Shown here: in pieces, positions 1-5,554 of the stretch
How the letters are laid out: each line of letters opens with the position of its first letter
How positions within the stretch are numbered: position 1 is the first letter of the stretch
Origin: Clostridia bacterium
GTDB taxonomy: Bacteria > Bacillota > Clostridia > Christensenellales > Aristaeellaceae
Direction of reading: 5' to 3'
Length of the DNA stretch: 5,554 bases
Assembly (NCBI GenBank): GCA_017469605.1
Contig: JAFUGB010000342.1
Coordinates: forward strand, 1-5,554
Notes under the pieces: model-generated
Databases searched by the model: none
Seen by the model: only the letters and a program-made list of their open reading frames with translations
Told to the model about the DNA's origin: nothing
Position numbers and translations under genes: made by a program

Positions 1-938
1 ACATCGCCCAGCCTTGCCAGCAACCCGGCGCACAGGGCGGCGTTATAATTGGTATCATGGATGGGACAGAAGGGATTATAGCTGGTATTGAACTCGGTAA
101 TATACAGGGGGATTCCCCTGTATTCCGGGAAGGAATCGATGATATCCCTGCTTTTCTTCATCTCATTGAGCATTTCTTCGGGCGCGCACATGGGATGATA
201 CAGATACCGTCCCCGGTGTTCGGGGGCCTGTCCCATATAGGCGTGGCGGGTGACAAAATCCACCGGCACATTTTCCTCCCGGCAGAAGGCCAGGAAATCG
301 CTGATCCACTGCTGGCTGCCCGTGCCGCCGCAGATCGCCGGGCCGCCCACCCGCATGCCGGGCACGGCTTCCTTCACGGCCAGCGCCGTGGCCCGGTACA
401 GCTCCAGATATTTCCGCTTATCAGCATTCTCCCAGAAACCCGGAAGGTTGGGTTCGTTCCATATTTCGCAGGGCCAGGAAGCGACCTCCGCCATGCCGTA
501 GCGCTTCACCAGGTGCCTGAGCGTGGCCTGCACCAGGTCTGTCCAGGCCTTCATCTCCCGGGGCGGGGCGGTATGGCCATTCCAGTAAAAAATGGTGTTG
601 GGGCTGTCGGTCAGAGCGGCGGGCATGAAGCCGGTTTCTATAAAGGGCTTGAGCCCGTGCTCCCGCCAGGCGTCGATCACCCGGTCCAGGTAGGTAAAGC
701 AGTACCAGACCCGCTTATTGCCTTCGCTGTCGGCCTGCTCCTGGTAGATGCCCATCTGGTCGCTGAAAATGCCGTGGCCACGGATCATGCTGAAATGGCA
801 TTGCGCCTGCACGGCACGAAGCTGATCCTGGTATTCCCGGTGCAGGGCCAAATCCACCCGGCCCGTACCCACGCACACGTTGGTATGGTTCGTAAAATGG
901 GCCCTGTCGCCGGGACGGACAACGATTTGCTTTTTCAT
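1..938 (-). CDS. GH39 family glycosidase, beta-xylosidase type (3' end cut by window edge)
   Basis: The first 312 residues of a retaining glycoside hydrolase of family 39, whose members are mostly beta-xylosidases; some act on beta-glucosides, beta-galactosides or alpha-L-arabinosides. Seen: an N-terminal motif VGTGRVDLALHREYQD (residues 23-38) followed by IRGHGIFSDQMGIY (52-65), both typical of GH39. The acid/base glutamate is E162 in EIWNEPNLPGFW, and the nucleophile is E282 in YITEFNTSYNP. These match the positions and context of the two glutamates known in Thermoanaerobacterium XynB. Family members are usually about 500 residues, so roughly 190 (end of the TIM barrel and the beta-sandwich) lie beyond the left edge. 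The ATG at 938 was chosen because GGAGGGG lies just upstream. There is no signal peptide, so the enzyme is probably cytoplasmic. It starts 12 bases after the GH2 stop, so the two are co-transcribed. The family call is firm; the exact substrate is inferred. Confidence 0.93.
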   Translation of the reverse strand, partial: MKKQIVVRPGDRAHFTNHTNVCVGTGRVDLALHREYQDQLRAVQAQCHFSMIRGHGIFSDQMGIYQEQADSEGNKRVWYCFTYLDRVIDAWREHGLKPFIETGFMPAALTDSPNTIFYWNGHTAPPREMKAWTDLVQATLRHLVKRYGMAEVASWPCEIWNEPNLPGFWENADKRKYLELYRATALAVKEAVPGMRVGGPAICGGTGSQQWISDFLAFCREENVPVDFVTRHAYMGQAPEHRGRYLYHPMCAPEEMLNEMKKSRDIIDSFPEYRGIPLYITEFNTSYNPFCPIHDTNYNAALCAGLLARLGD

Positions 939-943
939 GGGTT

Positions 944-950
944 CCCCTCC
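944..950 (-). promoter_or_regulatory. Ribosome binding site of the GH39 gene
   Basis: The minus strand reads GGAGGGG followed by AACCC and then the ATG at 938. This is a near-perfect Shine-Dalgarno match at normal spacing. It sits entirely in the 12-base gap after the GH2 stop codon, which fixes the GH39 start and shows that the gene is translated independently although it shares a transcript. Confidence 0.85.
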
Positions 951-3900
951 TTATTCAAATTGGAAGCCGAAGAAATCGAACCGGCTGCCCGGCAGGAACA
1001 CAAAAGACAGGCTGCATTCTCCCGCGGGCACCGCCACGTCAAAACGCTGCTCGGATGGCCCCTCGCTCTGGCGGAACATGCACAGCGTAACGGCCTGCTG
1101 TCCATCCCGGCCGTCAAAGCGCACATGAATAGCATTTTCAGGCAGCGGCGTAGCGCCCGTAATGCGCAGGCAGGCGCTTCCCGCGGCGTCAAATTCCATA
1201 TGCTCAAAGGTCAGCGTTACATTGTTGCCGATGCCGCGCACGGCATCGCCTTCCAGCGTAAAGGTATCGCCGTACACCTGATCGGCCTGGGCCGCCCGGT
1301 TATACCGCCGGGCCCGGCGCTGGCGAACAAAGAAGAATCCCTTCATATGCACCTTCTGTTCCAGCGAGAAGCACAGCGTATGCACGCCGGTGAGCGGCTG
1401 GGGCAGGCGGTAGGTTTCAGGCTGGTAGGTATTCCAGATGCTGGGCTTTTGATAGGGCAGATCACAGATTTTGACGCCGCCCCGGCCGGGTACGCCGTCC
1501 CACAGCACGATATTATAAAGCGCTCCGTCCAGCGCGAAGATGGGCAAAATCAGGGTATCCGAGCCCACGGGGCCAAAATCCACGCTGCTGAATCCCACGG
1601 CGCTTTTGCCGTCCCGGGCAAAGGCCACGCCCTGCTCATTGCCCGCGCCGATATCGCCCAGGCGGATATCGCTGAGCGCGCCCGAAACAAAGCCGTAAGG
1701 ATCCAGGCCGATTTTTCCAAAGCCCGTGGCCGTGATTTCCCGAACGGAAAGCACCCGGGCATGGGGATACCCGTTGTTGGCGGCCACCCGCAGATACATA
1801 CGGCCGTCGCCCCGGGCGGTAACGGTTACCACATTGCCCTCCCGGGAAACCGCGGCGCAGGGCAGATCAACCCCCTGGGCATTGGTCACACGGCAGGTCA
1901 GCTCCTGCTCCGGCGCCAGGGCCGGCAGCACGCACAGCAGGAAGGACACGCTGTTATTTGAAGGCGTCAGGCTGGGATTTCCCAGGGGACACAGATCGAT
2001 ACGGCGGATCATGATATCCTCCTGCCGCCGGTTGTCCCTGCACAGGTCGGGGAACCGCATGCCGCCGCCCTTGGAAACCGGAATGGTCAGGCTGTCTCCC
2101 CGAACGCCGGGCGCGTCAACCTCCACGGTGATGCTGCCCGGGCCCTCCTGGCCGCCCACCATGATCAGCAGCCTGCCTGAAAACAGGCGGCGGCTGGTGA
2201 CCTTATAGCCGTCCCGGTCGGTGCTGTCGCCATTATCCAATCCCAGCAGCACTCCCGCTCCCGAAACCTTTACATCCCCCCTGTCGCAGGCGTTCTCCAC
2301 CGGGGCCCCTTTTTCATCGACGGCGGCAACCTCAACAAAGGCAATCTCCCCGCTGCCGCCCCGCAGGCTGGCGCGATCGGCCCGCAGGACCAGCCTGCGG
2401 CTTTCCCCCGGCGCTACCCGGCGATCCTGGCACAGCAGATTGCCTTCCGCGTCATACGCCCGGGCCTCCAACACGCCCTTGGCGAAGGGCACGCGCCACA
2501 CCGGCAGGCATTTTTTATCGTCCAGGCGGTCCACCGTCCGGTTGCCCAGGGGCACGCCGATGAGCAGCAATTCCACCGAGGCGCAGTTGGTCATCACCGG
2601 CACGTCGATCATCTGGCCCACGTTCCAATCCCAGCTGACGCCGATATGCACCATGGGCGTATCGGTCCACATGGCCTGATAAAAGTAGTAGCTGTCCTTG
2701 GGGAAGCAGGCGGTATCCATCTGGCCAAAGTAGCTGCTTCGGGTATGGTAGGGCGTGGGCTCACCGATATAATCGATGCCCGCCCAGACAAACTGCCCCA
2801 GGGACCAGGGCGTCCGCAGGTCCTCAGCCAGCATATGCCGGATGTCCCGGGTGCCCCAGCTGGTGTTGCTGTTCAGCAGCGCGGAACACTGCAGGTCCTC
2901 ATCGCTCATGATCTCCTGGCCAAAGGGAAAATGATAGACGCCGCGGCTGCTGACCAGCGAGGAGGTTTCACTGCCGTAGATCATCCAGTCGGGATGGGCG
3001 GCATGATGCGCGGCATAATATTTTTCGGCATAATTATAGCCGGGGAGCTTGATGATATCGGCGCATTTCTGGGCGCCTTCCCAGGGCATGTAATTGCTGC
3101 CAAAGGTCACCGGCGCGTGCTGCCCGTCGTGCCTGCGCACTTCATCGGCCAGCGTCCTGGTCCAGTACTGGCCGCGCTGGGATGCCTGCATATCGTAAAT
3201 CTCATTGCCAATGGACCACAGGATCACGGAAGGATGGCAGCGGTCCCGGCGGACCCAGTCCGCCACGTCCTGCCGGTAATTTTCCCGGAAAAACCGCGCG
3301 TTGTCATAGGGCGTTTTGGACAGCTCCCACATATCGTAAAGCTCGTCCATCACCAGCATGCCCAGCTGGTCGCACAGATCCAGGAACTGCCGGGCCGGCG
3401 GATTATGGGCGGTGCGGATGGCGTTGACGCCCATTTCCTTCATGAGCCGCAGCTGGCGCTCGGCCGCCGCCGGGTAAAAGGCCGCGCCCAACGCCCCCAG
3501 ATCATGATGCAGGCATACACCGTGGAGTTTCAGCGATTCTCCGTTCAGGAAAAAGCCCTGGTCTGGGGTAAACTGGAGTTCCCGAAAGCCGATATTCAGC
3601 GTTTCGGTCTGCTCCTGAAGCGACAGCCGCAGCCGGTACAGCCGGGGAAAGTCAGGCGACCAGGGCGCCGCCTGATCCAGCAGCAGCGTTTGCCGCTCCG
3701 CGGTCATCTGCCCTTGGGCCAGCGGCATGCCCAGGTTATCGGTCAGCCGGTAGGCGGGCAATTCCCCCTCCCCCGTCAGTTCCACGGCAAATTCCAGCCG
3801 CCAGCCGCTCTCCGTCCGGGCGGTATGGACCCGGAACCCATCGGGCACCATATGATGGGAGGGCAGCACCTCCAGCCGCACATCCCGATAGATGCCCGCG

Positions 3901-4286
3901 CCCGAATACCAGCGGCTGTTGGGACTCTGATGGCGAATATGGACGGCGATCTCGTTTTCGCCTTCCCGGAGCCTGCCGGTGAGTTCCACCCGGAAGGCGG
4001 TATAGCCATACCGATGGGTGAAAATCACCTGGCCGTTCAGCAGCACATCGGCATCCATATACACGCCGTCGAAATCCAGGAAAACACGCTTTCCCGCGTA
4101 TTCCGGCTGCCAGGCGAGCTGCTTTAAATACCAGCCGTCGCCGTTCTGATACAGATCATCGGCGTTTTCAATCAGCCAGTCATGGGGCAGGATCACAGGC
4201 CGGGTTTCGGCCTCCCGCATCTGGCCGTAATCGCTGCCCAGGGGCAGCAGCACAAACCGCCAACCGTCATTCCAAAGCGTGCGCAT
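951..4286 (-). CDS. GH2 beta-galactosidase-type enzyme with DUF4982 and C-terminal carbohydrate-binding-like modules
   Basis: A complete 1111-residue retaining glycosidase of family GH2, most likely a beta-galactosidase. Order seen: GH2 sugar-binding sandwich (about 1-145, with GDGWYLK and SRWYSGAGIYRDV), Ig-like domain (about 150-237), TIM barrel (about 240-540), a DUF4982-like domain (about 545-615, WDWNVGQMIDVPVMTNC), a GH2 C-terminal domain 5-like sandwich (about 630-737, GLDNGDSTD), a further Ig-like domain (about 758-852), then two CBM6-like modules (about 855-988 and 1003-1111). Acid/base is E362 in WSIGNEIYD; nucleophile is E440 in YGSETSS; RTAHNPP at 291-297 is the usual GH2 active-site motif. 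The start at 4286 follows GGAGGAG at ideal spacing. A longer frame from a TTG at 4319 exists, but it would begin inside the terminator T-tract without a ribosome binding site. No signal peptide or anchor is seen, so it is probably cytoplasmic. GH2 also includes beta-glucuronidases and beta-mannosidases; DUF4982 favours galactosidase. Module boundaries are estimates from recalled family patterns. Confidence 0.93.
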   Translation of the reverse strand: MRTLWNDGWRFVLLPLGSDYGQMREAETRPVILPHDWLIENADDLYQNGDGWYLKQLAWQPEYAGKRVFLDFDGVYMDADVLLNGQVIFTHRYGYTAFRVELTGRLREGENEIAVHIRHQSPNSRWYSGAGIYRDVRLEVLPSHHMVPDGFRVHTARTESGWRLEFAVELTGEGELPAYRLTDNLGMPLAQGQMTAERQTLLLDQAAPWSPDFPRLYRLRLSLQEQTETLNIGFRELQFTPDQGFFLNGESLKLHGVCLHHDLGALGAAFYPAAAERQLRLMKEMGVNAIRTAHNPPARQFLDLCDQLGMLVMDELYDMWELSKTPYDNARFFRENYRQDVADWVRRDRCHPSVILWSIGNEIYDMQASQRGQYWTRTLADEVRRHDGQHAPVTFGSNYMPWEGAQKCADIIKLPGYNYAEKYYAAHHAAHPDWMIYGSETSSLVSSRGVYHFPFGQEIMSDEDLQCSALLNSNTSWGTRDIRHMLAEDLRTPWSLGQFVWAGIDYIGEPTPYHTRSSYFGQMDTACFPKDSYYFYQAMWTDTPMVHIGVSWDWNVGQMIDVPVMTNCASVELLLIGVPLGNRTVDRLDDKKCLPVWRVPFAKGVLEARAYDAEGNLLCQDRRVAPGESRRLVLRADRASLRGGSGEIAFVEVAAVDEKGAPVENACDRGDVKVSGAGVLLGLDNGDSTDRDGYKVTSRRLFSGRLLIMVGGQEGPGSITVEVDAPGVRGDSLTIPVSKGGGMRFPDLCRDNRRQEDIMIRRIDLCPLGNPSLTPSNNSVSFLLCVLPALAPEQELTCRVTNAQGVDLPCAAVSREGNVVTVTARGDGRMYLRVAANNGYPHARVLSVREITATGFGKIGLDPYGFVSGALSDIRLGDIGAGNEQGVAFARDGKSAVGFSSVDFGPVGSDTLILPIFALDGALYNIVLWDGVPGRGGVKICDLPYQKPSIWNTYQPETYRLPQPLTGVHTLCFSLEQKVHMKGFFFVRQRRARRYNRAAQADQVYGDTFTLEGDAVRGIGNNVTLTFEHMEFDAAGSACLRITGATPLPENAIHVRFDGRDGQQAVTLCMFRQSEGPSEQRFDVAVPAGECSLSFVFLPGSRFDFFGFQFE
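2361..2400. repeat. 11-bp perfect inverted repeat inside the GH2 gene
   Basis: CCGCAGGCTGG at 2361-2371 is repeated as its exact reverse complement CCAGCCTGCGG at 2390-2400, with an 18-base loop. A nested copy, CCGCAGG at 2382-2388, could pair instead with 2394-2400. The repeat encodes the Leu-Arg-rich stretch around residues 630-642, at the boundary between the DUF4982-like and domain 5-like parts. It may be only a by-product of repeated CTG-CGG codons in GC-rich DNA. The repeat itself is certain; any function is not. Confidence 0.45.
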
Positions 4287-4293
4287 GGAAAAG

Positions 4294-4300
4294 CTCCTCC
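4294..4300 (-). promoter_or_regulatory. Ribosome binding site of the GH2 gene
   Basis: The minus strand reads GGAGGAG, a 7-base spacer CTTTTCC, then the ATG at 4286. This decides the start in favour of 4286 over the upstream in-frame TTG at 4319, which would add 11 residues (beginning LQRTFSW) absent from the usual GH2 N-terminus and would place the ribosome binding site inside the coding region. Confidence 0.88.
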
Positions 4301-4317
4301 ACGAAAAAGTTCTTTGC

Positions 4318-4354
4318 AAAAAAGAAGGGGAAGCGCTGGGAACAGCGCTTCCCC
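4318..4354 (-). terminator. Intrinsic terminator between binding-protein and GH2 genes
   Basis: On the minus strand, GGGGAAGCGCTG (4354-4343), loop TTCC (4342-4339) and CAGCGCTTCCCC (4338-4327) form a perfect 12-bp GC-rich stem. It is followed by TTCTTTTTT (4326-4318). The T-tract exists only on this strand, so the signal faces the solute-binding protein gene, whose stop is 52 bases upstream of the stem. Only 18 bases then separate it from the GH2 ribosome binding site, and no -35/-10 pair fits in that space, so GH2 and GH39 are probably reached by readthrough. The structure likely lowers enzyme expression relative to the binding protein and may protect the 3' end of its mRNA. The structure is seen; the regulatory role is inferred. 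Confidence 0.88.
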
Positions 4355-4406
4355 CTTGCCGGGGAATGGGGCTATTCAGTCCCTTTCTTTCATTGATCCG
4401 CTAAAA

Positions 4407-5554
4407 TCACTCCGCCTGGTGCACATAACCGGTGGCGGCTTCCAGCTTTTCAATGCGTTCGTTCATGATATCCTGGCCGCCAATGTTCATATAATTGGCC
4501 AGGCCCTCGTCGTACACCTTGTCAAAGTCCTCCACAGAAGCGGTGACAGCCTGGTTGAGGAAGGTGTCGCGCTCGGTGGTCAGGGTGGTGCCTACGCCAA
4601 CCTCGGCTTCGATGGCCGGCAGGCTGTAGTGAGCGGGCACGCGGCCGCCGTTCAAGGCGATGGCCTTGGCATTGGCAACCAGCTCGGGCTCCACGCTGGC
4701 ATAGGTCAGCGCGAAGCTGATATCGGTGTATTCGCCCATCTGCTCGCCGTTGACGGTGATGGTATGGTCAATGTTCTTGGGGCTGTTCATGATATAATCG
4801 CCGGTGGCGGCCAGCAGCTTGTAAGCGCCGTTCTCCAGGCGTTCATGGTTGATGCCCTCTTCGCCGGTCTGCAGGTACAGGATCACTTCGGGATCAGAGA
4901 TGAAGTCCAGGTACAGCAGGGAGGCCAGAATCTCATCGTTGGTGGCGGGGAAGAACACCTTGCGGTCCACGCTGTCGCTCAGGAACTTACGGTACACGCC
5001 GGCGTCGTTCTGGAAGCAGTCCACGGCCACGAATTCGGCTTCGGGGCTCACATTGCGCTTCAGGTTGGCATCGATGGAATCCTCGCCATTGCGGAAGGGA
5101 TAATCATAGTTGTGCATGAAAGCGCCCACAAAGCCGGCCTTCAGGTTGTCATCCTCGGTGGTATCGCCGCTGCCGTACAGGGCGAAATCCTTCCATACCA
5201 GGCCCTCGTTGTACCACTTGTTCAGCAGGCGCACGCCCTCCTTGGCGCCGGGCAGGGTCATCTGGCGGTCGTCATAGCCATGGATGTAGTATTCTTCGTC
5301 GCTCAGATCATCGGGCACGAAGGACACGATCATGTTGTTGTTGCGCCAGCCGATATCATAGCTGGTGGTATAGGGGATCATGCGGGCGGCGTCGTCGCCC
5401 AGCAGCAGCTCGGCGTTATCGCGGAAGGCGATAAGGCAGGCTTCAAACTCTTCGGTGGTGGTGGGCAGCGCCAGGCCCAGCTTATCCAGCCAGTCCTTGC
5501 GGATGAAGGTGTTGATGCGGGCGTTGTTGCTCAGCAGCGCTTCCACGGCCCATA
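4407..5554 (-). CDS. ABC sugar transporter extracellular solute-binding protein, LipO-like (5' end cut by window edge)
   Basis: The C-terminal 381 residues of an extracellular solute-binding protein of the large lipoprotein type (LipO-like) that works with LplB/YtcP-type permeases to import oligosaccharides. The frame stays open to the window edge (…WAVEALLSNN), so the GTG at 5546 is an internal valine codon, not a start. Seen: an IRKDWLDKLGLALPTTTEEF segment near the start of the fragment, which in this family follows the first part of lobe 1, and the C-terminal YMNIGGQDIMNERIEKL helix (about residues 354-370), a hallmark of the family. Full-length members are about 500-560 residues, so some 150 residues, including signal peptide and lipobox cysteine, are missing here. 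Permease genes are not in the window; they are probably further upstream. Fourteen of its 15 arginine codons are CGC and one is CGT, suggesting strong expression. An intrinsic terminator follows 52 bases after the stop. The ligand cannot be told from sequence, but the downstream GH2 and GH39 genes imply a beta-linked oligosaccharide. Confidence 0.9.
   Translation of the reverse strand, partial: WAVEALLSNNARINTFIRKDWLDKLGLALPTTTEEFEACLIAFRDNAELLLGDDAARMIPYTTSYDIGWRNNNMIVSFVPDDLSDEEYYIHGYDDRQMTLPGAKEGVRLLNKWYNEGLVWKDFALYGSGDTTEDDNLKAGFVGAFMHNYDYPFRNGEDSIDANLKRNVSPEAEFVAVDCFQNDAGVYRKFLSDSVDRKVFFPATNDEILASLLYLDFISDPEVILYLQTGEEGINHERLENGAYKLLAATGDYIMNSPKNIDHTITVNGEQMGEYTDISFALTYASVEPELVANAKAIALNGGRVPAHYSLPAIEAEVGVGTTLTTERDTFLNQAVTASVEDFDKVYDEGLANYMNIGGQDIMNERIEKLEAATGYVHQAE

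Noticed and set aside
1306..1319. 14-bp perfect palindrome CGCCGGGCCCGGCG
   Set aside because: It lies in an arginine-rich coding linker, has no loop or T-tract, and is likely a by-product of CGG/CGC codons.
57..1961. 634-codon open frame on the plus strand
   Set aside because: It runs antisense across the GH39 start and the GH2 3' end. Its translation is rich in Gly, His, Ala and Pro with no recognisable domain, while the minus strand carries clear catalytic motifs. It is a GC-driven shadow frame.
2646..4127. 493-codon open frame on the plus strand
   Set aside because: It is fully antisense to the catalytic part of the GH2 gene, has low-complexity His/Gly/Pro-rich composition, and has no family signature.
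4287..4319. Longer GH2 start at the TTG at 4319
   Set aside because: It would begin inside the terminator T-tract without a ribosome binding site. The ATG at 4286 has an ideal GGAGGAG and begins with the usual GH2 N-terminus (MRTLWNDGWRF).
4376..4393. Five-codon frame (MKERD) on the minus strand ahead of the terminator, considered as an attenuation leader peptide
   Set aside because: It has no ribosome binding site, no run of regulatory codons, and a length expected by chance.
4390..4409. Possible catabolite-repression (cre) site on the minus strand just after the binding-protein stop
   Set aside because: The segment around TTTTAGCGGATCA has several mismatches to the cre consensus, including a missing conserved G near the start, and it is not next to a recognisable promoter.
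5544..5546. GTG start for the binding protein at 5546
   Set aside because: The frame remains open to the window edge, there is no signal peptide after the GTG, and the residues there correspond to the interior of the mature protein. The gene is cut by the window, not short.

Overview
The window reads as part of a carbohydrate-uptake and degradation operon from a GC-rich, Gram-positive anaerobe, most likely a gut or rumen member of the Clostridia (Bacillota). This rests on strong GGAGG-type ribosome binding sites, a LipO-like sugar-binding protein of the sort common in Firmicutes, and a GH2 enzyme whose domain order I associate with Lachnospiraceae and Oscillospiraceae-type genomes. I cannot name a genus from the sequence alone.

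All three genes lie on the minus strand, so the operon runs from right to left. At the right edge (5554 down to 4407) is the C-terminal part of an extracellular solute-binding protein of an ABC importer; its signal peptide and N-terminus lie outside the window. A 120-base intergenic gap follows. It holds a textbook intrinsic terminator (12-bp perfect stem and T-tract) that ends only about 30 bases before the next start codon. Next comes a complete 1111-residue GH2 beta-galactosidase-type enzyme (4286 down to 951) with both catalytic glutamates and a long C-terminal extension of Ig-like and carbohydrate-binding-like modules. Twelve bases after its stop, with its own ribosome binding site, starts a GH39 enzyme of the beta-xylosidase type (938 down to 1). 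It is cut by the left edge but keeps both catalytic glutamates.

Taken together, the binding protein would capture an oligosaccharide outside the cell. The two glycosidases, which lack signal peptides, would trim it inside. The GH2 plus GH39 pair suggests a glycan with beta-galactosyl (or related) and beta-xylosyl (or arabinosyl/glucosyl) residues, but the exact substrate cannot be read from the sequence. The binding-protein gene uses CGC almost exclusively for arginine, while the GH39 gene prefers CGG. Together with the terminator between the binding protein and the enzymes, this points to much higher expression of the binding protein.

The plus strand contains long open frames opposite these genes. 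They are shadows of the minus-strand coding sequence. I see no RNA genes, mobile elements or CRISPR arrays, and no clearly undescribed system.
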